A DNA stretch of 64,000 bases from Byssovorax sp. Its GTDB lineage: Bacteria; Myxococcota_A; Polyangia; Polyangiales; Polyangiaceae. Shown piece by piece: positions 53,330-61,380 of the stretch (its first letter is position 1; every line of letters begins with the position of its first letter). The notes under the pieces were generated by a model. It worked only from the letters and a program-made list of their open reading frames with translations. It was not told the origin of the DNA and searched no databases. The DNA is taken from positions 1-64,000 of the forward strand of contig JANYGI010000154.1 in assembly GCA_025362495.1 (NCBI GenBank). The letters run 5' to 3'. The position numbers and the translations under genes were made by a program.

Positions 53330-54328
53330 GTGCCCTCGGTCGCGCTCTATGGCACCACGCTCGGGTGGTCCTGCGAGGGCTTCGCGCTCGATCCTCTCGC
53401 CTCGCTCCTCGCCTTCCTCGCGCCTCCCGCGGCGCCCAGGCCGGCTGCGATCCGCTTCATTTTGCGGCCAGCGCCGCCAGGAACCGAGTCGGACCCCGCG
53501 ACCGAGGGCCTCGTGCCTTCGTTCTTCCACGGCATCGTGCAAGCCTACGAGGCGTCCGGTGGATTCCTGCTCTGGGACCGCGCCTCCCGCATCCACGTGC
53601 CTCTCGACGGCTCGCCCCTCGAGGCGAACCTCGTGGCTCCCGAGCGAGAGATCATCGCCGGATCGACTGCGGTGATGCTCCAGATCGCGCTGACTCTGGC
53701 GCTCCGGCGAGAGCGCCTGTTCCACCTCCACGCGGCGGCCGTGGTTCACGGGTCGGGGGCGGGCATTCTCGTGGTCGGGAGCTCGGGCGCCGGGAAGACG
53801 ACGACCACGCTCGCGCTGCTCGAAGCGGGCCTATCGTACCTCGTCGACGACTGCCTCTTTGCGCGTCGACTCCCCACCTCGGGCCAGATCGAGCTGCTGG
53901 CGTTCCCTCGCGAATTTCACCTCGGGCCGGCGACGCTCGCGGCGTTTCCTCGCCTCGCGCCGCTGGCAGGTCCGCTGTCCGCGCGCGCCGACAAGCGCCC
54001 TGTCGATCCGCGCGAGGCTTACCCCGAACGGGCCCGCGCGGCCTGGACACCGGCGAAGGGAGCATCGATGGCCGTGTTTCCGACCATCACCGGCGACGCC
54101 GAGACGACGCTCGCCCCCATCTCCAAGGCAGAGGCCTTTGGCCACCTGCTCGCGTCGAGCGCGGCCCTGGTGATTGGCGGGATCCCGAATCGCGAAGAGA
54201 ACCTCGCGTTGCTGCGTGATCTGCTGGAGGTGTCTAGTTGCCGTGAGCTCCGGCTGGGACGAGATGCGCTGATCGACCCGCGGGGCATCGTCGCCGATCG
54301 AATCGACCGGGAAATCGCCCGCGAATGA
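53330..54328 (+). CDS. HPr-kinase/phosphorylase-like protein of RiPP clusters
   Basis: 332 aa from a GTG start 4 bp after the PqqD gene. Walker A GSSGAGKTT (150-158) is followed by LSYLVDDCLF (D173/D174), the HPrK-type catalytic Asp position; HLHAAAVVHG precedes. Related proteins in some lasso clusters phosphorylate the C-terminal Ser of the precursor. Here the peptide ends in ..TMTG, with Thr57, Thr55, Ser52 and Thr50 as possible acceptors. It may also work with the nucleotidyltransferase, which often accompanies it. The PTS HPr serine kinase itself is unlikely because no PTS genes are near. It is the last gene of the cluster. Confidence 0.8.
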   Translation: MPSVALYGTTLGWSCEGFALDPLASLLAFLAPPAAPRPAAIRFILRPAPPGTESDPATEGLVPSFFHGIVQAYEASGGFLLWDRASRIHVPLDGSPLEANLVAPEREIIAGSTAVMLQIALTLALRRERLFHLHAAAVVHGSGAGILVVGSSGAGKTTTTLALLEAGLSYLVDDCLFARRLPTSGQIELLAFPREFHLGPATLAAFPRLAPLAGPLSARADKRPVDPREAYPERARAAWTPAKGASMAVFPTITGDAETTLAPISKAEAFGHLLASSAALVIGGIPNREENLALLRDLLEVSSCRELRLGRDALIDPRGIVADRIDREIARE

Positions 54329-54339
54329 GCGACTGACCC

Positions 54340-54918
54340 TCAGGCGGCAAAGCGCTCTTCGGAGGCCTGGTATGTCTCGCGGAGCGCGTCGGCGAGCTGG
54401 CGACGGCCGCGGTGGAGGCGGCTCATCACGGTCCCGACGGGCACGCCGAGGCGCAGGGCCGCGTCCTTGTACGACATCTCCTCGATGTCCACGAGCACCA
54501 CCGCATCACGGAAGCCGCGGGGCAGCTGGTCGAGCGCGCCGGCCACGGGGGGCGAGAGATCCTGCATCGGAGCGGCCGCGTCGGGCATCGTCCAGGCGCA
54601 GGGATCGGTCGAGAGCACGTCGAGCGCGTTGCGCTCGCGGCGACCACGGCGACAGCGGGTCACGAACACGCTGAAGAGGATCTGATAGACCCACGCGCGC
54701 AGGTTGGTGCCCGGCTGATACTGAGCCTCGAAGCGCATCGCGCGCTCGCAGGTGTCTTGAACGAGGTCCTGCGCCAGCTCGGGAGAGCGGGCCATGCGGA
54801 GGGCGCGGCCGAACAGCTCGGGAGTGAGCTTGGCGAGGCCATGACGGAGATCTTCCGTCGAAGCAAACGAGGCGGGCATGTGGGTCTTCGTGGCGGCGTT
54901 CAGGGTGGGGGAAAGCAT
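54340..54918 (-). CDS. ECF-type RNA polymerase sigma factor
   Basis: 192 aa from ATG 54918 with GAGGAGG about ten bases upstream. Sigma region 2 reads ALRMARSPELAQDLVQDTCE and RAMRFEAQYQPGTNLRAWVY. Region 4 reads LDQLPRGFRDAVVLVDIEEM, SYKDAALRLGVPVGTVMSRL and HRGRRQLADAL. It redirects RNA polymerase to specific promoters. No anti-sigma factor is adjacent. It ends 11 bp from the HPr-kinase-like gene in convergent orientation, so it is not part of the RiPP operon, though regulation in trans is possible. Confidence 0.92.
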   Translation of the reverse strand: MLSPTLNAATKTHMPASFASTEDLRHGLAKLTPELFGRALRMARSPELAQDLVQDTCERAMRFEAQYQPGTNLRAWVYQILFSVFVTRCRRGRRERNALDVLSTDPCAWTMPDAAAPMQDLSPPVAGALDQLPRGFRDAVVLVDIEEMSYKDAALRLGVPVGTVMSRLHRGRRQLADALRETYQASEERFAA

Positions 54919-55070
54919 GGTGGGTGAACCTCCTCGGCAGCGTCGGGGAGGCGTCATCGCAAGCCGGGTGCCAGGGCGGCGACACGGCTAAACCCCTGAA
55001 ATTGCAGGATCCGGCTGTTGCCAATCGGCCGCGGGCGCGTGTCTGGATCGACGCCGCCGGGGTGGAGAGG

Positions 55071-56816
55071 TCACGCGCCGGGGGGCGTCGGCTTCGGGAG
55101 TGGCCGGCTCCCCGGCGCTCGGCGCGGCAAAGCGATCACGACCTCGGTGTGGTGGCCCGGCGAGGTGGTGAGGCGGATCGAGCCGCGGTGGCCGTCGACG
55201 ACGATGTCGTGGCTGAGCGAGAGGCCGAGTCCGGTGCCCTCGCCGGCGGGCTTGGTCGTGAAGAACGGGTGGAACACGCGGCCCTCGATCTCGCGCGGGA
55301 TGCCCGTGCCGTTGTCGCGGATGCGGATCTCCACCCACTCGCCGAGGCTCGCAGTTCGCACGGTGAGCCTCGGCGCGTAGCCCGTGCCCAGCTTGCGGCG
55401 CTTCTCGCGCATGGCGTAGGTGGCGTTGTCGACGATGTTGATGATCACCCGGTGGATGTCGGCGGTGACCATCTCGACGAGGCCCACTGTCTCGTCGTAG
55501 GCGGCGTCGATCGCCATCTCGAAGGCGGCGTCGCGGGCGCGCGTGGTCTCGACGGCGACGCGGACGCTCTGCGCCAGGATCGCGTTGACGTCGGCGGTGG
55601 CGCGCTCGCGTGAGGCGCCGCTCGCGTGGAGGAGCATGCTGCCGATGATCGCGTCGGCGCGCCGCCCGTGATCGATGATCTTGCGCGAGTCTTCCTCGAG
55701 CTGCGACAGGGCATCGGTGAGATCGGCGTAGGCGCGCGGATCGATGTGGGCGCGCTCGGCGGCGAGGCCCGCCGAGACCTCGAGCGCGAGCTCGCCCGAG
55801 AGCTCGGCGAAGTTGTTGATGAAGTTGAGCGGGTTGCGCAGCTCGTGGGCGATGCCGGCCACCATCGCGCCGAGCGACGCGAGCTTGGCTTCGAGGGCGA
55901 GCTGCGTGCGCGAGATGGCCTCCTCCTCGATCCGGCGGCGGAGCGAGGCGTTCTCGAGCGCGAGCGCCGCGTGATCGGCCACGGCCGAGAAGAGCTCGAG
56001 ATCACCCTCATCGAGGCGATCTTGCCCCGCGAGGTTGTCGAGGTAGAGCACGCCCAGCGTGCGCCCCTTGCCGCGCAGCGGAGCCGCCATCGACGTGGTG
56101 ATCGCCTGGAGGACGATCGAATCCGAGGCCTCGAGGCGCGGGTCCTTCGCGGGGCTCGCGAAGAGGGCGGCGACGCCGCGCGTGAACACGTAGCTCGCGA
56201 TCTTGCGGCTGTACATCGGCCCGTCGCCGCCGTCGCGGCAGCGCGCCGCGAAGGGCTCGAGGTGGCCCGTCGCCGCGTCGGGCAGGAGGATCGCCGCGCG
56301 ATCGACGTCGAAGCTCTCGAACACGAGATCGAGGATCTGCTCGAGCAGCGCGTCGGCGTCGTCGGAGCCGGCGAGGACGCGGCTCACCTCGAGCAGGATC
56401 CCGAGCCGACGCTTTGCGCGCTCGGTCGCGTTGCCCTGGCGCGACCGCAGATCGCCGAGCGGCACGCGCTCGAGCGACATCACCAGCGTCGGCATCGGAT
56501 CGATCCACGTGCTCTCGTCGCCCTTCGACGCGGGATCGCCGATCGTGAACAGCACCTCGCCGAGCCGGATCAGATCGCCGTGCCGGAGCTCCTCGCGCGT
56601 CACCCGCGCGCCGTTGACGAAGGTGCCGTTCTTGCTGTTGAGATCGACGAGGAAGCTCTTTTCGCCGAGGATCTCGATCGCCGCGTGCCGGCGCGAGAGG
56701 CCGTTGTCGAGGATGCAGATCTCGCACTCGGTGGCGCGCCCGATCACCGTCGTGCCCTGGTCGAGCGCGAAGCAGCGCTCGTCGAAGCGGCCTGGATGGT
56801 AGACGAGCTGCGCCAC
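55071..56816 (-). CDS. FHA-GAF sensor histidine kinase
   Basis: 581 aa from GTG 56816 (VAQLVYHPGRFDERC). FHA domain ~15-95 (VIGRATECEI, LSRRHAAIE, LNSKNGTFVNG). GAF domain ~140-290 (LLEVSRVLAGSDDADALLEQ, FVDRAAILLP-type core). HisKA with H324 in GIAHELRNPLNFINN; HATPase_c with N-box INIVDNATYA, G1 RDNGTGIP, FHPFFTTKPAGEGTGLGLSL. There is no membrane segment, so it is a cytoplasmic kinase. The FHA domain implies input from a phospho-Thr protein, linking Ser/Thr kinase signalling to a two-component system. No response regulator is adjacent. Confidence 0.92.
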   Translation of the reverse strand: MAQLVYHPGRFDERCFALDQGTTVIGRATECEICILDNGLSRRHAAIEILGEKSFLVDLNSKNGTFVNGARVTREELRHGDLIRLGEVLFTIGDPASKGDESTWIDPMPTLVMSLERVPLGDLRSRQGNATERAKRRLGILLEVSRVLAGSDDADALLEQILDLVFESFDVDRAAILLPDAATGHLEPFAARCRDGGDGPMYSRKIASYVFTRGVAALFASPAKDPRLEASDSIVLQAITTSMAAPLRGKGRTLGVLYLDNLAGQDRLDEGDLELFSAVADHAALALENASLRRRIEEEAISRTQLALEAKLASLGAMVAGIAHELRNPLNFINNFAELSGELALEVSAGLAAERAHIDPRAYADLTDALSQLEEDSRKIIDHGRRADAIIGSMLLHASGASRERATADVNAILAQSVRVAVETTRARDAAFEMAIDAAYDETVGLVEMVTADIHRVIINIVDNATYAMREKRRKLGTGYAPRLTVRTASLGEWVEIRIRDNGTGIPREIEGRVFHPFFTTKPAGEGTGLGLSLSHDIVVDGHRGSIRLTTSPGHHTEVVIALPRRAPGSRPLPKPTPPGA

Positions 56817-56839
56817 GTTGGACCTCGCGCGGAGCGGAG

Positions 56840-58567
56840 CTACACGCTCGCCAGAGGATCGCGGCCGGCAGCGAGAGCGGCGAGGATCCTGGGGATTTCC
56901 TCGGCGATTTCGCTCGCGAGGAGGCCGCGGTCGCCGCCCACGCGCGCTCGCCACAGATCGCCCGCGAGGGCGTGCACGAGGACCCCGGCGCAGGCCGCGC
57001 GGTCGGGAGGGAGCCCGCAGAGCAGCGCCGCGATGATCCCCGAGAGCACGTCGCCCGAGCCCGCCGTGGCCAGCGCCGGATTGCCCGCCATGCAGATGAA
57101 CATGCGGCCGTCGGGCGTGGCGATGATGGTGCGCGCGCCCTTGAGGATCACGGTGGCTCGCGTGCGGGCGACGGCCTCGCGCACCGCGCCGAAGCGATCG
57201 TGCTCGATCGCCCGGGCGCTGCGGCCGAGGAGGCGACCGAGCTCGCCCGGGTGGGGCGTGAGGATGATCTGCCCGCGCGCGTCGGCGAGGGCCTCGGCGC
57301 GATCGGTGAAGTGGGTGATCGCGTCGGCGTCGACGACCTTGAGCCCGTCCCAGTTGAGGACCACGTGATCGACGGCGATGCGCGCCTTGGCGTCGAGGCC
57401 GAAGCCGGGGCCGATCGCCACGGCGCGGCGCCGCGCGAGCGCCTCGTCGATCGAAGCGGTGATCCGCGCTGGATCGATGCGCGCCGTCATCACCTCGACG
57501 ACGCGGGACTCGAGGGCCGTGGCCGCGTCGGGCCAGGTGCAGATCGTCACGAGGCCCGCGCCGGAGCGCATCGCCGCGGTGCCGGTGAGCAGCGCCGCGC
57601 CGAGCTTGCCCGCCGAGCCCGCGAGGACGAGCACGTCGCCGGCCTCGTGCTTGTGGATGCTGGTCTCGCGCGGCGTGAGGTACGAGCCGATCGTACGAGC
57701 TCGAATGACCTCGGCGACGTAGCCCACGTGCGCGAGGATCGGGCGATCGGGCACGCCGAGATCGACGACGTGGATGTTGCCCGCGAGGCGCGCGCCGTCG
57801 GGCGTGAGCAGGCCAATCTTGAGGTGGCCGAACGTCACCGTGTCGTCGGCCTGGACCGCGATCCCGAGCGATGCGCCGCTGTCGGCGTCGAGCCCCGAGG
57901 GGAGATCGAGCGCCACGCAGCGGGCCTCGGCGCGGTTGATCGCGGCGATGACCTCGGCCCGGTGGCCGCGGATCGGCCGATCGAGGCCGGTGCCAAACAG
58001 CGCGTCGACGACGAAATCGGCGCGCCCCAGGGCCTCTTCGAGCACCGCGAGATCGGCGCCGTCGGGCAGCTCGGCGAAGACGCCGCCGAGATCGATGTAC
58101 GCATCGTGGTTGACGCGGCTCTCGCCCGTGACCTTCTCGGACGCGCCCGCGAGGAAGACCTCGACCTCGGCGCCGCGCGCGAGCAAGTGGCGGGCGACGA
58201 CGAACCCGTCGCCGCCGTTGCTCCCCGCGCCGCAGACCACGACGACCCGCGCGTCGAGCGGGTACGTCGCCGGCTGCCCCGGCGCGGGCACGTGGCGCAC
58301 GGGAAACGCGCGCACGCGGGCTGCCTGCGCGTCGACGACCGCGCGCCGTGACGGCGGCACCGAGGGCACGGCGCCGAGCGAAGGCGGCGCCGGCGCGCGG
58401 TTTGCCGTGGGGCTCGCCGCGGGCCGCTGCGCCTCGATCATCGCCGCGATCACGTCGGCCGCGCCGCGCCCCGCGTTCTCCATCAGGACGATGCCCGGCA
58501 CGTGGCACGCCTCGATGGCGTAGCGATCGTACTCGCGCATCTGCGCCCGCGTCAGGACGGGGATCAC
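56840..58567 (-). CDS. nnr: Bifunctional NAD(P)H-hydrate epimerase / ADP-dependent dehydratase
   Basis: 575 aa. The N-terminal YjeF_N epimerase domain has MREYDRYAIEACHVPGIVLM and ENAGRGAADVI, then VVVVCGAGSNGGDGFVVARHL, FVVDALFGTGLDRPI and ALDLPSGLDADSGA. The C-terminal dehydratase (ribokinase-like) domain has HKHEAGDVLVLAGSAGKLGA, GPGFG, LTPHPGELGRLLG, KGARTIIATPDG and NPALATAGSGDVLSGIIAAL. Both domains repair hydrated NAD(P)H. An Ala/Pro-rich insert of ~50 residues (~47-99) interrupts the epimerase domain. It is coupled to pdxJ by a 4-bp overlap and is followed by the histidine kinase. Confidence 0.95.
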   Translation of the reverse strand: MIPVLTRAQMREYDRYAIEACHVPGIVLMENAGRGAADVIAAMIEAQRPAASPTANRAPAPPSLGAVPSVPPSRRAVVDAQAARVRAFPVRHVPAPGQPATYPLDARVVVVCGAGSNGGDGFVVARHLLARGAEVEVFLAGASEKVTGESRVNHDAYIDLGGVFAELPDGADLAVLEEALGRADFVVDALFGTGLDRPIRGHRAEVIAAINRAEARCVALDLPSGLDADSGASLGIAVQADDTVTFGHLKIGLLTPDGARLAGNIHVVDLGVPDRPILAHVGYVAEVIRARTIGSYLTPRETSIHKHEAGDVLVLAGSAGKLGAALLTGTAAMRSGAGLVTICTWPDAATALESRVVEVMTARIDPARITASIDEALARRRAVAIGPGFGLDAKARIAVDHVVLNWDGLKVVDADAITHFTDRAEALADARGQIILTPHPGELGRLLGRSARAIEHDRFGAVREAVARTRATVILKGARTIIATPDGRMFICMAGNPALATAGSGDVLSGIIAALLCGLPPDRAACAGVLVHALAGDLWRARVGGDRGLLASEIAEEIPRILAALAAGRDPLASV

Positions 58568-59313
58568 GCGCGCCCCGCGAGGGCGCGATCGATCGCCGCG
58601 CGCAGATCGCGCACTGCGCGCTCGAGGCCGAAGAGCACCGCGTCGGCGATCACCGAGTGGCCGATGTTGACCTCCTCGATCCCCGCGATGGCCACGACCG
58701 GACCGACGTTGTGGCGCGTGAGCCCGTGCCCCGCCGCGACGTCGAGCCCGAGCTCGCGCCCGCGCTTGGTGGCCGCCGCGATCCGCGCGAGCTCCGACGC
58801 GACGAGGGCGGGGGAGTGGCCGGGCTCTGTTGCGGTGCAGTACTCGCCGGTGTGCAGCTCGATCTGCTGCGCGCCGATCGCCGCCGCGGCCTCGACGACC
58901 GCGGGATCGGGGTTGATGAACAGGCTGACCTTGATCCCGGCGCGGCGGGCCATGACGATCGCCGCCTCGACCGCGGGGCGCTGGGCCAACACGTCGAGCC
59001 CGCCCTCGGTCGTCCGCTCCTCGCGGCGTTCGGGCACGAGCGAGATCACCTCGGGGCGCACCTTCTCGGCGAAGGCGATCATCTCGGGCGTAGCGCCCAT
59101 CTCGAGGTTGAGCATCGTGGAGATCGCTCCGCGGAGCCGGATCACGTCGTCGTCGCGGATGTGCCGCCGATCCTCGCGCAGGTGGGCGGTGATCCCGTCG
59201 GCGCCCGCGGCCTCGCAGAGCTGCGCCGCGAGGACTGGATCGGGGTAGCGCGTGCCGCGCGCGTTGCGGACCGTCGCGACGTGGTCGATGTTGATGTGGA
59301 GACGCACCGCCAT
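58564..59313 (-). CDS. pdxJ: Pyridoxine 5'-phosphate synthase
   Basis: 249 aa from ATG 59313 (MAVRLHINIDHVATVRNARG). HLREDRRHIRDDDV, LNLEMGATPEMI, SLVPERREERTTEGGLDV, SLFINPD, IELHTGEY, GLDVAAGHGLTRHNV and EVNIGHSVIADAVLFGL are the PdxJ landmarks. It condenses 1-deoxyxylulose-5-phosphate with 3-amino-2-oxopropyl phosphate in vitamin B6 synthesis. It overlaps the nnr start by 4 bp (ATGA), so the two are cotranscribed. pdxA is not in the window. Confidence 0.97.
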   Translation of the reverse strand: MAVRLHINIDHVATVRNARGTRYPDPVLAAQLCEAAGADGITAHLREDRRHIRDDDVIRLRGAISTMLNLEMGATPEMIAFAEKVRPEVISLVPERREERTTEGGLDVLAQRPAVEAAIVMARRAGIKVSLFINPDPAVVEAAAAIGAQQIELHTGEYCTATEPGHSPALVASELARIAAATKRGRELGLDVAAGHGLTRHNVGPVVAIAGIEEVNIGHSVIADAVLFGLERAVRDLRAAIDRALAGRA

Positions 59314-59385
59314 GGGGCAGACTTTACACAACGAGCCTGCTGGCGTCGCGCCCCGCGGACCGGGTAACCAGGGCGATCGCCGCTC

Positions 59386-61380
59386 TCACGGATCCACGGC
59401 GATTCTCCCGGGTTGGGGCAGCTCGGCCGGCAGGTAGGCCGGCTCGTTGTTCCCGCTGTGCTGCCAGTCGGGATCGATCCACAGATACTGCACGAGGTGG
59501 GGATTGAGCGCGCTCCCCCAGAAGCCTTTGACCCAGGGCTTCACCAGGGTCGATCGGGTATCGAAGTAGAGCGGCAAGCGCGGCATCGCGGCGAGGGCGA
59601 TGGCCTCGGCCTTGCGGTACAAGCGCACGCTCTCCACCGGCTCGGCGCGCGCCGCCGCCTCTTTCAGGGCCTCGTCGAAGCGCGGATCGCCCCACCCCGA
59701 CTGGTTCTGCGGGTTCTCCGAGAGGAACTGCTCGAGGAAGGTTTGCGGATGATCGTAGTCCGCCGTCCAGCCCAGGCGGATGATCTGGAACTGGCCCTCG
59801 CGATAGCGGTTGAGCATCACCTTCCACTCCTCGCTCCGGAGCTGGACCGAGACGCCGAGGAAGTGCTTCCACATGTCCTGGATGGCCACCGCGGCCTTCT
59901 GGTGACCTTCGTTGTTGTTGTAGACGACCTCGAGCGGGGGGAACCCCGAGGCGCGGAAGCCGTCGCTCTCTTGCACGACGGGATAGCCGGCCTCGCCCAG
60001 CAGGGCGCGGGCGCGATCGGGATCGAACTCGAAGCCTGGCCCCGAGAACGGATCGGAGCCCGCGAGCCGGTCGGCCTTCACCTGCGCCGAGTAGCCCATC
60101 CCGGTGAAATCAGGCACGTAGTGCGTCGCCGCGAGCTCGCCGCCGCGCTGTATCTTGTCGACCAGCGTCTGCTTGTCGATGGCCAGGTTCAGCGCGCGGC
60201 GCACCCGCGCGTCGTCGAGAGGCGGCTTCCGGGTGTTGAGCTCGTACCACTGCACGGCCAGGTAATCGTTGCGGAGGAAGTCGCGCTTCTTCGAGAGCGT
60301 CGGCATGTACTCCGCCGGCGGCAGGAGGTTGTCGCCGAGGTAGTCGATCTCCCCTGTCTTGTAGAGGTTCATCGTCGCGTGGGCCTCTTCGACCTCCATC
60401 CACACGATGCGATCGAGCCGGATCTGGTCGGCGAAGCGGTAGTGCGGGTTCTTCCGCATGGTGATCTCGTAGCGGAAGGCCCACTGATCGAGGACGTAAG
60501 GCCCGTTGGAGACCATGCTCTCGGGGCGCGTCCACATGTCGGGATCCCCGCGCTGCTCGAAGGCCTCGATCACGTCGCGACGCACCGGATAGAGGGTATG
60601 GTAGCTGGTGAGACGCAGGAAGTAGGGAGTCGGCCGCTCCAGCTCGACCTCCAGGGTGCGATCGTCGGTGGCGCGCACGCCGAGGACGGTGTCGTCCTCC
60701 ACGAGATCGTCTTCCGCGACGAAGCCGCCGACCGCGGGCGGGGCCGCGGGGACCGGAGAAGGCGAGTAGGTCGGCAGCGACGACCAGCGCTCGACGCGCG
60801 CCCAGCCCTTCTCCGCCGAGAGGATCTGCACGAACGTGCCTCTCGGAAGCGAGCTTGTGGCCAGCGCCGTCGCCCCGGGAGAGGCCTTGAGCGCGAGGTC
60901 GCGCCGGAGGGCCTTCAGCTTCCCCTGGCTGAACGGCTCTCCATTCTTGAGCGTGTACAGGTTGGGGACGGACTTCGACGCCGTCTTGGGGCGGAGCACG
61001 CGCTTCCAGGCATACTCGAAGTCGTGGGCCGTCACCGTCACGCCGTCCGACCAGCGCGCGTCGGCGCGGAGATGAAAGCGATAGAGCCGGTTATCGTCGC
61101 TTCGATCCCAGCTCTCGGCGACGCCCTGCACCGGGTGGCCGTCGCGCGGATCGTAGCCAGTCAGCCCCTCGAAGAGCTGGGCTATCAGCGCTCCGCTCAG
61201 GGTGTCGTTGCATTTGCCGGGGTCGAGATACTCGGGCTCGCTCACGTTGTTGACGTAGAACGTGCGCGGGTCCTTGCCCGCGCGGGACGTCGCCCCGAAA
61301 TAGGGCGTCATCTCCTCGCTCGAGCACGCGGAGAGGCCCAGGATCGCGGCGATCGCCGCCGCGCGCGCGGCCTGCTTCAT
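59386..61380 (-). CDS. OppA-like ABC-transporter substrate-binding lipoprotein with inserted SH3-like segment
   Basis: 664 aa with signal MKQAARAAAIAAILGLSACS (lipobox LSAC). SBP_bac_5 landmarks: NVSEPEYLDPGKCNDTLSGA, LFEGLTGYDPRDG, VQGVAESWDRS, FHLRADARWSDGVTVTAHDF, MVSNGPYVLDQW, NLAIDKQTLVD, GWTADYDHPQTFLEQFL. Between VPNLYTLKNGEPFSQGKLKA and the next OppA block, residues ~165-229 (LPRGTFVQILSAEKGWARVE, then GGFVAEDDLVEDD) read as a bacterial SH3 fold. It binds oligopeptides, possibly murein peptides because of the SH3 insert. No permease genes are adjacent. Its start overlaps the PFKFB-like stop by 4 bp. Confidence 0.87.
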   Translation of the reverse strand: MKQAARAAAIAAILGLSACSSEEMTPYFGATSRAGKDPRTFYVNNVSEPEYLDPGKCNDTLSGALIAQLFEGLTGYDPRDGHPVQGVAESWDRSDDNRLYRFHLRADARWSDGVTVTAHDFEYAWKRVLRPKTASKSVPNLYTLKNGEPFSQGKLKALRRDLALKASPGATALATSSLPRGTFVQILSAEKGWARVERWSSLPTYSPSPVPAAPPAVGGFVAEDDLVEDDTVLGVRATDDRTLEVELERPTPYFLRLTSYHTLYPVRRDVIEAFEQRGDPDMWTRPESMVSNGPYVLDQWAFRYEITMRKNPHYRFADQIRLDRIVWMEVEEAHATMNLYKTGEIDYLGDNLLPPAEYMPTLSKKRDFLRNDYLAVQWYELNTRKPPLDDARVRRALNLAIDKQTLVDKIQRGGELAATHYVPDFTGMGYSAQVKADRLAGSDPFSGPGFEFDPDRARALLGEAGYPVVQESDGFRASGFPPLEVVYNNNEGHQKAAVAIQDMWKHFLGVSVQLRSEEWKVMLNRYREGQFQIIRLGWTADYDHPQTFLEQFLSENPQNQSGWGDPRFDEALKEAAARAEPVESVRLYRKAEAIALAAMPRLPLYFDTRSTLVKPWVKGFWGSALNPHLVQYLWIDPDWQHSGNNEPAYLPAELPQPGRIAVDP

